Shown: in pieces, positions 1 through 9,095 of the stretch
How the letters are laid out: each line of letters begins with the position of its first letter
Numbering within the stretch: position 1 is the first letter of the stretch
Source: Streptomyces sp. CA-210063
Lineage (GTDB): Bacteria; Actinomycetota; Actinomycetes; Streptomycetales; Streptomycetaceae
DNA length: 64,000 bases
Direction: 5' to 3'
Assembly: GCF_024612015.1 (NCBI RefSeq)
Contig: NZ_CP102512.1
Span: 7,936,001-8,000,000 of the forward strand
Notes under the pieces: model-generated
What the model was told of the DNA's origin: nothing
Databases searched by the model: none
What the model saw: the letters and a program-made list of their open reading frames with translations, nothing else
Made by a program: the position numbers and the translations under genes

Positions 1-72
1 CTGCCCGACTACGACGAGGAGGCCGCCGAGGCCACCTGGCGGGTGGCCCTCGGCTTCCTCGAAACCCTGTGA
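1..72 (+). CDS. C-terminal tail of a cut-off protein, possibly dienelactone hydrolase family
   Basis: Only the last 23 codons are in the window, reading without interruption to TGA at 70-72. The tail (LPDYDEEAAEATWRVALGFL, then ETL) is acidic then helical. It resembles the last helix of dienelactone hydrolase-type alpha/beta hydrolases, where a YD...A...W...FL pattern is common, but 23 residues cannot prove the family. It converges on the phosphatase gene, with 10 bp between the two stop codons. Confidence 0.4.
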   Translation: MPDYDEEAAEATWRVALGFLETL

Positions 73-82
73 CTCCTGGGCG

Positions 83-1762
83 CTACACGGGGTCGTACGT
101 GCGCTCCACTTTCTGCGTCCCGCTGCGCGTCCGGTACGAGCGCGCCCAGGACGACGTCGCGTCGGCCTTCGTGCGGTCGGAGAGGACGTAGAAGTCCATC
201 TGCGCCCGCGCGGCGGTGATGTCCAGGACGCCGTAGCCGTGCCGGTCGGTGTCGACCCAGTGGACGTGCCGGTTGGCGGCGCGGATCAGCGGGGACGCCA
301 CCGCGGAGACGGTGCCTTCCGGGACCTTGACGAGGTCGTCGAGGTTGTCGGAGGTGACCGAGGTCACGACGAACTCCGTGGCGGCCGAGGCCGACAGCGG
401 GTACGTACCGGCGTTGACCGGCACGTCGTTGGCCCAGGCCATGTGGATGTCGCCGGTGAGGAAGACCGTGTTGCCGATCGCGTTCGCCCGCAGATGGGCG
501 AGGAGTTCGCGGCGGTCGTCGGTGTAGCCGTCCCACTGGTCGGGGTTGAGGGCGAGGCCCTCCGTCGGCAGTCCGAGCAGCTCGGCCAGGGGCTCGAACA
601 GGTCGGCGGTGAGGTTGCCGAGGGCGAACGGGGCGATCATCACCGAGTTGCCGACCAGCCGCCAGGTCGTGTCGGAGGACTTCAACCCGGCCTTCAGCCA
701 GTCGATCTGGGCCCGGCCGGTCAGAGTGCGGTCCGGGTCGTCGACCTCGCCGTCGCCGATCCCCACCTGCTGCGAGCGGAAGGAGCGCAGGTCCAGCAGC
801 GAGAGGTCGACGAGCTTGCCGAAACGCAGCCGGCGGTAGGTGGTGCCCGCGATCGCCGGGCGCACCGGCATCCACTCGAAGTACGCCTGCTTGGCCGCCG
901 ACTGACGGGCCGCCCAGGTGCCCTCCGTGCCCTCGGTGTGGTTCTCGGCGCCGCCCGACCACGCGTCGTTGGCGATCTCGTGGTCGTCCCAGATGGCGAC
1001 GCACGGCGCGGCCGCGTGCAGGGCTTGAAGGTCCGGGTCGGTCTTGTAACGGGCGTGCCGGACGCGGTAGTCGGCGAGGGAGACGATCTCGTGGGTCGGC
1101 GCGTGCGGCCGTACGACCTTGTCGCGGGTGCCGTACTCGCCGGTGCCGTACTCGTAGATGTAGTCGCCGAGATGCAGCCACGCGTCCAGGTCGCCGCGCG
1201 CGGCGAGATGACGGTAGGCGGCGAAGTGGCCGCCCTCCCAGTTGGCGCACGAGACCACGCCGAAGCGCAGGCCGGTCGTGGCGGCGTCGGCGGCCGGGGC
1301 GGTGCGGGTGCGGGCGGCGGGCGAGTCGGTGCCGCCCGCGGAGAAACGGAACCAGTAGTCCGTGGCGGGCGCGAGGCCGCGTACGTCCGCCTTGACGGTG
1401 TGGTCGGAGGTGGCGGTCGCGGTGGTCGCGCCCTTGGCGACGATGTTCGTGAACGCCTTGTCCAGGGAGACGGTCCAGCCGACCTCGATGTCCGGGCCGA
1501 GCCCGGAGCCGGGTATCGCGGCGGCGGTGGGCGTCACCCGGGTCCACAGCAGGACACCGTCGGGCAGCGGATCGCCGGAGGCGACGCCGTGCAGGAACGC
1601 CGGTGCCTCGGCGGCGTTCGCCGGGATCGCGGCGGCCAGCGGGCCCGCGAGGACGGCTCCGGCCGCGGCCGCCTTGACGACCGTACGGCGGCTGGGCGCG
1701 GGGGACCCAGAGCTGGGCTGGGTGGGGGAGTTGGGGCTGGAGTGAGATCTGCGACTGGTCAC
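83..1762 (-). CDS. phoD: PhoD-type alkaline phosphatase, Tat-exported
   Basis: 559 residues. PhoD enzymes are secreted Ca/Fe-dependent phosphomonoesterases/diesterases that release phosphate outside the cell. The N-terminus has a twin-arginine signal: SRRTVVK at about residues 24-30, then a hydrophobic Ala-rich stretch and a likely cleavage site after ANA near residue 50. Downstream come the family blocks [19 protein letters not shown], the metal-site segments [10 protein letters not shown] and [21 protein letters not shown], and [12 protein letters not shown] near the C-terminus. Length is normal for the family. PhoD genes are often under PhoP control, but no clear PHO box was seen in the short gap upstream. 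The gene ends 10 bp from the convergent partial gene. Confidence 0.95.
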   Translation of the reverse strand: MTSRRSHSSPNSPTQPSSGSPAPSRRTVVKAAAAGAVLAGPLAAAIPANAAEAPAFLHGVASGDPLPDGVLLWTRVTPTAAAIPGSGLGPDIEVGWTVSLDKAFTNIVAKGATTATATSDHTVKADVRGLAPATDYWFRFSAGGTDSPAARTRTAPAADAATTGLRFGVVSCANWEGGHFAAYRHLAARGDLDAWLHLGDYIYEYGTGEYGTRDKVVRPHAPTHEIVSLADYRVRHARYKTDPDLQALHAAAPCVAIWDDHEIANDAWSGGAENHTEGTEGTWAARQSAAKQAYFEWMPVRPAIAGTTYRRLRFGKLVDLSLLDLRSFRSQQVGIGDGEVDDPDRTLTGRAQIDWLKAGLKSSDTTWRLVGNSVMIAPFALGNLTADLFEPLAELLGLPTEGLALNPDQWDGYTDDRRELLAHLRANAIGNTVFLTGDIHMAWANDVPVNAGTYPLSASAATEFVVTSVTSDNLDDLVKVPEGTVSAVASPLIRAANRHVHWVDTDRHGYGVLDITAARAQMDFYVLSDRTKADATSSWARSYRTRSGTQKVERTYDPV

Positions 1763-1814
1763 AGCCGCTGAGATTACTGATCGGTAAGGGCTTCCCGTAA
1801 GGGAGAGGACGCGC

Positions 1815-1848
1815 AGTGCGGGCGAACTCCGCAGAGTTCGCCCGCACT
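1815..1848. terminator. Perfect 15-bp hairpin terminator
   Basis: Arms AGTGCGGGCGAACTC (1815-1829) and its exact complement (1834-1848) flank a 4-nt loop, CGCA. It lies just past the stop of the DsbA-like gene in the minus direction and upstream of phoD, so it probably ends dsbA-like transcription. There is no T-tract, as is usual in Streptomyces. Confidence 0.75.
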
Positions 1849-1859
1849 TCGGCCCAGCG

Positions 1860-2660
1860 TTACTTGGTGACGCCCGCGTCCTTCAGCGCCGTCTCCCACT
1901 CCGCGACCGTGGACGGGTTGGTGATCGCCTTGTCGTTGATCTTGATGGTCGGGGTCGACTTGACGCCGTCGGCGTCCTCGAAGGACTTGCTCATCTTCAT
2001 CGCCCAGGCGTCGTAGGTGCCCTTCTTGACGGCGTCCTGGAACTTCTTGTTGTTCTTGAGCGCGTCGACCGTGTCCGCGACCTTGATCAGGTAGCTGTCC
2101 TCGGCGAACTCGTCGGTCGACTCCGCCGGGTGGTACTTCGTCGAGTACAGCGCGGTCTTGTAGTCGAGGAAGGCCTCGGGGCTGACGTTCAGGGCGGCGC
2201 CGAGCGCGCTCAGCGCGTTCTTCGAGCCCTCGCCGCCGAGGTTGCCGTCGAGGAAGGTGCCGATCGTGAAGGAGAGCTTGTAGTCGCCGTCCTCCATGCC
2301 CTTGTCGACGGTCTCGCCGACGGTCTGCTCGAAGCTGGCGCAGGCCGGGCAGCGCGGGTCCTCGTACAGGTGAACGACGTTGTCGGTCTTGGAATCGCCG
2401 ATCAGCACGGTGGTGCCGTTCTTGCCCGAGGTGTTGGCCGGGGCGACCACCGTGGCGGCGGCGGCCTCCTCCCACTTGGTGGGCTTGTTGTTCTGGACGA
2501 CGGCGTAGCCGATGCCGCCGGCTATCGCGAGGACCGCGACGATCGAGGACGCCACGATCGCCTGCCGCCTGACCTTGGCGCGCCTGGCCTGACGCTCGCG
2601 CTCCAGGCGCAGCCGCTCACGGGCCGCCGACTTCGCTTCCTTGCTGTTCCGCTTGCTCAT
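1860..2660 (-). CDS. Membrane-anchored DsbA-family thiol-disulfide protein
   Basis: 266 residues from the ATG at 2660, which has GAGGGAG about 10 nt upstream; a longer reading from 2690 lacks comparable support. A charged cytoplasmic N-terminus rich in Lys/Arg (1-33) is followed by one membrane helix (about 34-54) and an extracytoplasmic thioredoxin-fold domain. The redox motif CPAC is at about residues 104-107, followed by the helical insertion typical of DsbA-like proteins. Likely role: oxidation or isomerisation of disulfides in exported proteins. It is a paralogue of the protein at 31933-32706, with the same architecture and the same CPAC. It could be a lineage-specific thioredoxin rather than a true DsbA. 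Confidence 0.88.
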   Translation of the reverse strand: MSKRNSKEAKSAARERLRLERERQARRAKVRRQAIVASSIVAVLAIAGGIGYAVVQNNKPTKWEEAAAATVVAPANTSGKNGTTVLIGDSKTDNVVHLYEDPRCPACASFEQTVGETVDKGMEDGDYKLSFTIGTFLDGNLGGEGSKNALSALGAALNVSPEAFLDYKTALYSTKYHPAESTDEFAEDSYLIKVADTVDALKNNKKFQDAVKKGTYDAWAMKMSKSFEDADGVKSTPTIKINDKAITNPSTVAEWETALKDAGVTK

Positions 2661-2740
2661 GCGGGTGGACTCCCTCGGGGACGCGCACACGCCGTGCGCG
2701 GGATACGTGTGGTGGGGACTTGCTCGTGCTCAGGAAGGGG

Positions 2741-3427
2741 TCACGCGAAGGTGACCGAGCACGGCGGTCCACGCCGTCCGAGGGAGTGCGAGTGGAGGAG
2801 GGTTCGGGCGGTGGCCGTACGGTGCGCGGTGCGCGTCGGCCGGTGCTCCGCCGGGGCGGGCCGCACCATGACCGCGGCGACCGCGATCAGCAGCGGGCGG
2901 AAGCCGGCGGCGACCGCGGCGTCCAGCAGCCGGGCCAGAGCCCGCTCGCCGCGCCGCAGCCAGGCGGCGGCCATCAGGCCCACGCCGATGTGCGCGGCGA
3001 GCAGCAGCCAAACGGCGGCCGGGCCGGCGCCCGCCAGCAGGGTGGCCGTCCGCTCGGAGTCGCCGGTGACCCGCGCCAGCGGGGCGCCCACACTGCCGCC
3101 GCCGCACAGCATGTCCAGCCCGACCTGGCGCAGCGGACCCGTGACCGGGCCGCCCGCCTCGCCGTAACAGGCGTGCTGGCCCGCCGTGAACACCGTGTCG
3201 GCGGCCAGCTCCAGCGGGATCAGCACACCGGCGATCCGGCCGAAGCCGCGCTCACGGCCGGCCAGCGCGTACGAGACGACGAAGACGGCGGCGGTGATCG
3301 CGGCGACGGTGGTCAGCGGCAGCGGGACCCCGGACAGCAGCACGTGCGACGCGGTGCCGAGCGTCACGACGACCGCCGTGAACAGCGCCGCGCGTACGGC
3401 TCTGAAGTGGGTCCCGGATATGTCCAT
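2741..3427 (-). CDS. Hypothetical multi-pass membrane protein
   Basis: 228 residues, ATG at 3427. About five hydrophobic segments are visible: roughly 13-32, 36-55, 62-80 (weaker), 120-140 and 155-175. The C-terminal tail of about 55 residues is Arg/His/Thr-rich and probably cytoplasmic. No catalytic motif or known family was recognised; it resembles short conserved integral membrane proteins of streptomycetes. It is separated from the DsbA-like gene downstream by about 80 bp. Confidence 0.7.
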   Translation of the reverse strand: MDISGTHFRAVRAALFTAVVVTLGTASHVLLSGVPLPLTTVAAITAAVFVVSYALAGRERGFGRIAGVLIPLELAADTVFTAGQHACYGEAGGPVTGPLRQVGLDMLCGGGSVGAPLARVTGDSERTATLLAGAGPAAVWLLLAAHIGVGLMAAAWLRRGERALARLLDAAVAAGFRPLLIAVAAVMVRPAPAEHRPTRTAHRTATARTLLHSHSLGRRGPPCSVTFA

Positions 3428-3458
3428 GGCGTTGGAGAGTCTCCCACGTACGCCCGTA

Positions 3459-3479
3459 AGGGACCGCTAAAAGGTCCCT
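3459..3479. terminator. Short hairpin after the DUF2252 gene
   Basis: AGGGACC (3459-3465) and GGTCCCT (3473-3479) pair around the 7-nt loop GCTAAAA. It lies just beyond the DUF2252 stop in the minus direction and may act as a weak terminator. Confidence 0.4.
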
Positions 3480-3500
3480 GTGAGTGGGCGATACCTACCT

Positions 3501-4826
3501 CTACAGGCCGGGGATCCGGCCGTTGCGGAACAGGTCGACGAAGATCTGGTGGTCCGCACGCGCGCGTGCGCCGTACGCGTGCGCGAAGTCCACCAGGAGC
3601 GGGGCGAAGCCGTCCTCGTCGGCCGCGATCGCCGCGTCGATGGCCCGCTCCGTGGAGAACGGCACCAGGGACTGCCCGGTCAGGTCGTCCGCCGCCGCGT
3701 GCATCGTGGCCGTGGCCCGGCCGAGGTCGGCGACGACCGCCGCGATCTCCTCCGGGTCGTCGATGTCGCTCCAGTCCAGGTCCACCGCGTACGGCGACAC
3801 CTCGGCGACTAGCTGGCCCGCGCCGTCCAGCTCGGTCCAGCCCAGCCACGGGTCGGCGTGCGCCTGGAGGGCGCGCTGGGAGATCACCGTGCGGTGGCCC
3901 TCGTGCTCGAAGTAGTCACGGATCCGCTGGTCGGTGATGTGGCGGGAGACGGCCGGGGTCTGGGCCTGCTTGATGTAGATCACGACGTCGTTCTCCAGGG
4001 CGTCGCTCTGCCCCTCCAGCAGGATGTTGTACGACGGCAGCCCCGCCGAGCCGATGCCGATGCCCCGGCGGCCGACGACGTCCTTCACGCGATATGAGTC
4101 GGGGCGGGTCAGCGAGGACTCCGGGAGCGTCTCCAGATAGCCGTCGAAGGCGGCCAGCACCTTGTAGCGGGTCGCCGCGTCCAGCTCGATGGAGCCGCCG
4201 CCCGGCGCGAAGCGGCGCTCGAACTCCCGGATCTCCGTCATCGAGTCCAGCAGCCCGAAGCGGGTCAGCGAGCGGGCGTCGCGCAGCGCGTCCAGGAGGG
4301 GGCCCTGGGCGGTGTCCAGCGTGAAGGGAGGCACCTCGTCCCGCTTGGCGCCGGCCGCTATGGCGTGGATCCGCTCGCGGTAGGCGGCCGCGTAGGTCTC
4401 CACCAGTTCGGTGATCTGCTCGTCGCTGAGCGCCTTCGCGTACCCGATGAGCGCCACGGAGGCGGCGAAGCGCTTCAGGTCCCAGGTGAAGGGGGCGACG
4501 TACGCCTCGTCGAAGTCGTTCACGTTGAAGATCAGGCGGCCCGTGGAGTCCATGTACGTGCCGAAGTTCTCCGCGTGCAGGTCGCCGTGGATCCACACGC
4601 GCGAGGTGCGCTCGTCGAGGTACGGGCCGGGCGCCTTCTCCTCGTCGAGGTCGTGGTAGAAGAGGCACGCCGTGCCCCGGTAGAACGCGAAGGCCGAGGC
4701 CGCCATCTTCCGGAACTTCACGCGGAACGCGGCCGGGTCGGCGGCCAGGAGCCGGCCGAACGCGGTGTCGAAGACGGCGAGGATCTCCTCGCCGCGTCGC
4801 TCGTCGTCGAGCTGCGGAACCGACAT
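3501..4826 (-). CDS. DUF2252 family protein with kinase-like fold motifs
   Basis: 441 residues, ATG at 4826. The family signature is clear: a central HGDLHAENFG at residues 80-89 and NDFDE at 103-107. These resemble the catalytic and metal loops of aminoglycoside-phosphotransferase/protein-kinase folds. Other conserved blocks are FYRGTACLFYHDL (49-61), WDLKRFAAS, and GRRGIGIGSAGLPSYNILLEG later in the protein. No substrate is established for DUF2252, so kinase activity is an inference from motif resemblance. It is divergent from dnaE across a 205-bp gap. Confidence 0.88.
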   Translation of the reverse strand: MSVPQLDDERRGEEILAVFDTAFGRLLAADPAAFRVKFRKMAASAFAFYRGTACLFYHDLDEEKAPGPYLDERTSRVWIHGDLHAENFGTYMDSTGRLIFNVNDFDEAYVAPFTWDLKRFAASVALIGYAKALSDEQITELVETYAAAYRERIHAIAAGAKRDEVPPFTLDTAQGPLLDALRDARSLTRFGLLDSMTEIREFERRFAPGGGSIELDAATRYKVLAAFDGYLETLPESSLTRPDSYRVKDVVGRRGIGIGSAGLPSYNILLEGQSDALENDVVIYIKQAQTPAVSRHITDQRIRDYFEHEGHRTVISQRALQAHADPWLGWTELDGAGQLVAEVSPYAVDLDWSDIDDPEEIAAVVADLGRATATMHAAADDLTGQSLVPFSTERAIDAAIAADEDGFAPLLVDFAHAYGARARADHQIFVDLFRNGRIPGL

Positions 4827-4951
4827 CGCTGGGTGCCTCCTGCTGGATCACGGGTGGGTCGGCTTTTCAACGTCCGAAGGTACGCGGGAGTGCCCGCGAC
4901 TCCTCCCTGAAAGGTACGGGGGAGCGCCCTCACGGTGTCAGTCCCGAGGCA

Positions 4952-4957
4952 TAGACT
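4952..4957 (+). promoter_or_regulatory. Candidate -10 element upstream of dnaE
   Basis: TAGACT matches the actinobacterial TAnnnT -10 pattern and would give an mRNA leader of about 65-70 nt before the dnaE GTG. No convincing -35 is seen at 16-18 bp. Confidence 0.35.
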
Positions 4958-5031
4958 TCGACGCTGTCCCCCAGACTGTCCGCAGCCCGTGGGGCAGTCG
5001 TTCACGTCTGTTTCCCTTGGAGGCCGAAGCC

Positions 5032-8000
5032 GTGTCAAAGCCGCCGTTCACGCACCTGCACGTCCACACCCAGTACTCGCTGCTGGACGGTGCCGCGCGG
5101 CTCAAGGACATGTTCAACGCGTGCAACGAGATGGGCATGACCCATATCGCCATGTCCGACCACGGCAACCTCCACGGGGCGTACGACTTCTTCCACTCCG
5201 CGAAGAAGGCCGGCGTCACCCCGATCATCGGCATCGAGGCGTACGTCGCCCCCGAGTCCCGGCGCAACAAGCGCAAGATCCAATGGGGCCAGCCGCACCA
5301 GAAGCGGGACGACGTGTCCGGTTCGGGTGGTTACACGCACAAGACCATCTGGGCGTACAACAGGACGGGCCTGCACAACCTCTTCAAGCTCTCCTCGGAC
5401 GCGTACGCCGAGGGCTGGCTGCAGAAGTGGCCCCGGATGGACAAGGAGACCATCTCCCAGTGGTCCGAGGGGCTCATCGCCTCCACGGGCTGCCCGTCCG
5501 GCGAGTTGCAGACCCGGCTGCGCCTCGGCCAGTTCGACGAGGCGGTGAAGGCGGCCGCCGAGTACCAGGACATCTTCGGCAAGGACCGCTACTTCCTGGA
5601 GCTGATGGACCACGGCATCGACATCGAGCACCGGGTCCGTGAGGACCTGCTCCGGGTCGGCAAGAAGCTCGGCATCCCGCCGCTGGTCACGAACGACTCG
5701 CACTACACGTACGCGCACGAGGCGAACGCCCACGACGCCCTGCTGTGCATCCAGACCGGCAAGAACATCTCCGACCCGGACCGCTTCAAGTTCGACGGCA
5801 CCGGCTACTACCTGAAGTCCACCGACGAGATGTACGCCATCGACTCCTCGGACGCCTGGCAGGAGGGCTGCGCCAACACCCTGCTGGTCGCCGAGCAGAT
5901 CGACACCACCGGCATGTTCGAGGCCAGGAACCTCATGCCGAAGTTCGACATCCCCGACGGCTACACCGAGGTCACCTGGTTCCAGGAGGAGGTCCGCCGC
6001 GGCATGGCCCGCCGCTTCCCCGGCGGCGTCCCCGAGGACCGCCAGAAGCAGGCCGAGTACGAGATGGACGTCATCATCCAGATGGGGTTCCCGGGGTACT
6101 TCCTCGTGGTCGCCGACTTCATCATGTGGGCCAAGAGCCAGGGCATCGCGGTCGGTCCCGGCCGTGGTTCCGCCGCCGGTTCGATCGTGGCGTACGCCAT
6201 GGGCATCACCGACCTCGACCCGATCCCGCACGGTCTGATCTTCGAGCGGTTCCTCAACCCCGAGCGCGTCTCCATGCCCGATGTCGACATCGACTTCGAC
6301 GAGCGCCGGCGCGTCGAGGTGATCAGGTACGTGACGGAGAAGTACGGCGCCGACAAGGTCGCCATGATCGGCACCTACGGCAAGATCAAGGCGAAGAACG
6401 CCATCAAGGACTCCGCGCGCGTGCTGGGCTACCCGTACGCGATGGGCGACCGGCTCACCAAGGCCATGCCCGCCGACGTCCTCGGCAAGGGCATCGACCT
6501 GAACGGCATCACGGACCCCTCCCACCCGCGCTACAGCGAGGCCGGCGAGATCCGGTCGATGTACGAGAACGAACCGGATGTGAAGAAGGTCATCGACACC
6601 GCCAAGGGCGTCGAGGGCCTGGTCCGGCAGATGGGTGTGCACGCGGCCGGCGTGATCATGTCCAGCGAGCCCATCGTCGACCACGCACCGATCTGGGTGC
6701 GGCACACCGACGGCGTGACCATCACCCAGTGGGACTATCCCCAGTGCGAGTCGCTCGGCCTGCTGAAGATGGACTTCCTGGGCCTGCGCAACCTCACGAT
6801 CATGGACGACGCCATCAAGATGGTGAAGGCCAACAAGGGCATCGACCTGGAGATGCTCGCCCTCCCGCTGGACGACCCCAAGACCTTCGAACTGCTCTGC
6901 CGCGGTGACACCCTCGGCGTCTTCCAGTTCGACGGCGGCCCCATGCGCTCGCTGCTCCGCCAGATGCAGCCCGACAACTTCGAGGACATCTCCGCCGTCT
7001 CGGCCCTCTACCGGCCGGGTCCGATGGGCATGAACTCGCACATCAACTACGCCGAGCGCAAGAACGGCCGCCAGGAGATCACACCGATCCACAAGGAGCT
7101 GGAGGAGCCGCTCCAGGAGGTCCTCGCGGTCACCTACGGCCTGATCGTCTACCAGGAGCAGGTGCAGAAGGCCGCCCAGATCATCGCCGGGTACTCGCTC
7201 GGCGAGGCCGACATCCTCCGCCGGGTGATGGGTAAGAAGAAGCCCGACGAACTGGCGAAGAACTTCACCATCTTCCAGGCCGGCGCCCAGAAGAACGGCT
7301 ACAGCGACGAGGCCATCCAGGCCCTGTGGGACGTACTGGTCCCCTTCGCCGGCTACGCCTTCAACAAGGCCCACTCCGCCGCGTACGGACTGGTCTCGTA
7401 CTGGACGGCTTACCTCAAGGCCAACTACCCGGCCGAGTACATGGCCGCGCTGCTCACCTCGGTCAAGGACGACAAGGACAAGTCGGCGGTCTACCTCAAC
7501 GAGTGCCGGCGCATGCGCATCAAGGTGCTCCCGCCGAACGTCAACGAGTCGGAGCACAACTTCGCCGCGCAGGGCGACGACGTCATCCTCTTCGGCCTCG
7601 AAGCCGTGCGCAACGTCGGTACGAACGTGGTCGAGTCGATCATCCGCAGCCGCAAGGCCAAGGGGAAGTACGCCTCCTTCCCGGACTACCTCGACAAGGT
7701 CGAGGCGGTCGCCTGCAACAAGCGCACCACGGAGTCGCTGATCAAGGCGGGCGCGTTCGACACGATGGGGCACACCCGCAAGGGCCTCACCGCGCACTTC
7801 GACTCGATGATCGACAACGTGGTCGCGGTCAAGCGCAAGGAGGCCGAGGGGCAGTTCGACCTCTTCGGCGGCATGGGCGAGGAGCAGAGCGACGAGCCGG
7901 GCTTCGGCCTCGACGTGGAGTTCACCACCGAGGAGTGGGAGAAGACCTATCTGCTCGCCCAGGAGCGGGAGATGCTCGGTCTCTACGTCTCCGACCACCC

Positions 8001-8571
8001 GCTCTTCGGCCTGGAGCACGTGCTGTCCGACAAGGCCGACGCGGGCATCGCCCAGCTCACCGGCGGTGAGCACGCGGACGGCGCGGTCGTCACCATCGGC
8101 GGCATCATCTCCGGTCTCCAGCGCAAGATGACCAAGCAGGGCAACGCCTGGGCCATCGCCACCGTGGAGGACCTCGCCGGTTCCATCGAGTGCATGTTCT
8201 TCCCGGCGACCTACCAGCTCGTCTCGACCCAACTCGTCGAGGACGCGGTCGTGTTCGTGAAGGGCCGCCTCGACAAGCGCGAGGAGGTGCCGCGGCTGGT
8301 CGCGATGGAGATGCAGGTCCCCGACCTGTCGAACGCGGGCACCAACGCACCGGTGATCCTCACCATCCCGGCCACCCGGGTCACCCCGCCCATGGTCAGC
8401 CGGCTCGGTGAGATCCTCAGCCACCACAAGGGCGACAGCGAGGTCCGGATCAGGCTCCAGGGCCCGACCAAGACGACCGTGCTCCGCCTCGACCGGCACC
8501 GGGTGAAGCCGGACCCGGCCCTGTTCGGCGACCTGAAGGTGCTGCTCGGCCCGTCCTGCCTGGCGGGCTGA
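5032..8571 (+). CDS. dnaE: DNA polymerase III alpha subunit
   Basis: 1179 residues from the GTG at 5032, which has TTGGAGG about 8 nt upstream. The open frame runs further 5' but lacks family homology there, and 1179 residues is the usual Streptomyces DnaE1 length. This is the replicative polymerase catalytic subunit. Visible domains: an N-terminal PHP domain (HLHVHTQYSLLDG from about residue 8); the C-family polymerase palm with GPGRGSAAGS and the catalytic PDVDIDFD near residue 416; the fingers region (GVFQFDGGPMRSLLRQM; FNKAHSAAYGLVSYWTAYLK); and a C-terminal OB-fold (about 1000 onward) with the motif VTIGGIISGLQRKMTKQG. No proofreading exonuclease is fused. It is transcribed alone and followed by a strong hairpin. 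Confidence 0.98.
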   Translation: MSKPPFTHLHVHTQYSLLDGAARLKDMFNACNEMGMTHIAMSDHGNLHGAYDFFHSAKKAGVTPIIGIEAYVAPESRRNKRKIQWGQPHQKRDDVSGSGGYTHKTIWAYNRTGLHNLFKLSSDAYAEGWLQKWPRMDKETISQWSEGLIASTGCPSGELQTRLRLGQFDEAVKAAAEYQDIFGKDRYFLELMDHGIDIEHRVREDLLRVGKKLGIPPLVTNDSHYTYAHEANAHDALLCIQTGKNISDPDRFKFDGTGYYLKSTDEMYAIDSSDAWQEGCANTLLVAEQIDTTGMFEARNLMPKFDIPDGYTEVTWFQEEVRRGMARRFPGGVPEDRQKQAEYEMDVIIQMGFPGYFLVVADFIMWAKSQGIAVGPGRGSAAGSIVAYAMGITDLDPIPHGLIFERFLNPERVSMPDVDIDFDERRRVEVIRYVTEKYGADKVAMIGTYGKIKAKNAIKDSARVLGYPYAMGDRLTKAMPADVLGKGIDLNGITDPSHPRYSEAGEIRSMYENEPDVKKVIDTAKGVEGLVRQMGVHAAGVIMSSEPIVDHAPIWVRHTDGVTITQWDYPQCESLGLLKMDFLGLRNLTIMDDAIKMVKANKGIDLEMLALPLDDPKTFELLCRGDTLGVFQFDGGPMRSLLRQMQPDNFEDISAVSALYRPGPMGMNSHINYAERKNGRQEITPIHKELEEPLQEVLAVTYGLIVYQEQVQKAAQIIAGYSLGEADILRRVMGKKKPDELAKNFTIFQAGAQKNGYSDEAIQALWDVLVPFAGYAFNKAHSAAYGLVSYWTAYLKANYPAEYMAALLTSVKDDKDKSAVYLNECRRMRIKVLPPNVNESEHNFAAQGDDVILFGLEAVRNVGTNVVESIIRSRKAKGKYASFPDYLDKVEAVACNKRTTESLIKAGAFDTMGHTRKGLTAHFDSMIDNVVAVKRKEAEGQFDLFGGMGEEQSDEPGFGLDVEFTTEEWEKTYLLAQEREMLGLYVSDHPLFGLEHVLSDKADAGIAQLTGGEHADGAVVTIGGIISGLQRKMTKQGNAWAIATVEDLAGSIECMFFPATYQLVSTQLVEDAVVFVKGRLDKREEVPRLVAMEMQVPDLSNAGTNAPVILTIPATRVTPPMVSRLGEILSHHKGDSEVRIRLQGPTKTTVLRLDRHRVKPDPALFGDLKVLLGPSCLAG

Positions 8572-8617
8572 GCAGACCCCCCGACAGGCCCGGGCCGGGC
8601 CGACGGGCGTGAACGCG

Positions 8618-8653
8618 CGAGGGGCGCATCCGGTGTTCCGGGTGCGCCCCTCG
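8618..8653. terminator. Terminator hairpin of dnaE
   Basis: A 16-bp stem with one wobble: CGAGGGGCGCATCCGG (8618-8633) pairs with 8638-8653 around TGTT. It lies 46 bp after the dnaE stop and before the convergent 54-residue gene, so it can serve both strands. Confidence 0.85.
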
Positions 8654-8688
8654 GTGTACGTGGGCTGCAACAGCCCGTTGTGCGGATG

Positions 8689-8853
8689 TCAGTTGTGACC
8701 GAAGCGCTTCTGCCGGCTCTTGTGGGCCATGTCGCCGGGTGTCACGTGGGACGCGCGCTGCTCGGTCTGCGACTCCAACGAGGCCCGCTGGGTCTCCTGC
8801 TGACCATGCTCGGACTGCGGCTGCTTGCGGTCCTGCTTCTTGTTCTTGGCCAT
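8689..8853 (-). CDS. Small basic hydrophilic protein, 54 aa
   Basis: ATG at 8853, with AGGAGG about 8 nt upstream, and TGA at 8689-8691. The product begins MAKNKKQDRK and ends KSRQKRFGHN. It is rich in Lys, Arg, Gln and Glu, has no hydrophobic segment and no Cys, and is probably disordered. The strong ribosome-binding site and isolated, convergent position after dnaE support a real gene. I recognise it as a type of short conserved Streptomyces protein of unknown function. Its composition suggests nucleic-acid or ribosome association, but that is only inference. Confidence 0.7.
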   Translation of the reverse strand: MAKNKKQDRKQPQSEHGQQETQRASLESQTEQRASHVTPGDMAHKSRQKRFGHN

Positions 8854-9095
8854 GGTGCTCGCCTCCTGTGGGGGATCTGGGGGCCAGGGCCGCGACCAGA
8901 CTCACATAGCGCGAGAAGGCGCGCATTTCGGAAAATCACCGTCCGTGACGAGAGTTGTCGGAGTGTGCACCGCGTCGAAGGCCGCTTACGGCGCATACGC
9001 CACGCCGAAGATCGAGTTCCGGCCGTTAACCTCCGCGCAGTCGGGCAGACTCGAAGGAAGCCCCAAGCAAACCTCCCGGAAAGAGGGTGGATCGA

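Noticed and set aside
9..1847. Long open frame opposite phoD and other long shadow frames (for example 5035-8670 minus and 42868-47577 minus)
   Set aside because: They are Arg/Gly/Ala-rich antisense readings of clear genes, caused by the high GC content; no motifs or ribosome sites.
4765..5031. Upstream extension of dnaE
   Set aside because: No homology before the GTG at 5032, which has a good ribosome site and gives the normal length.
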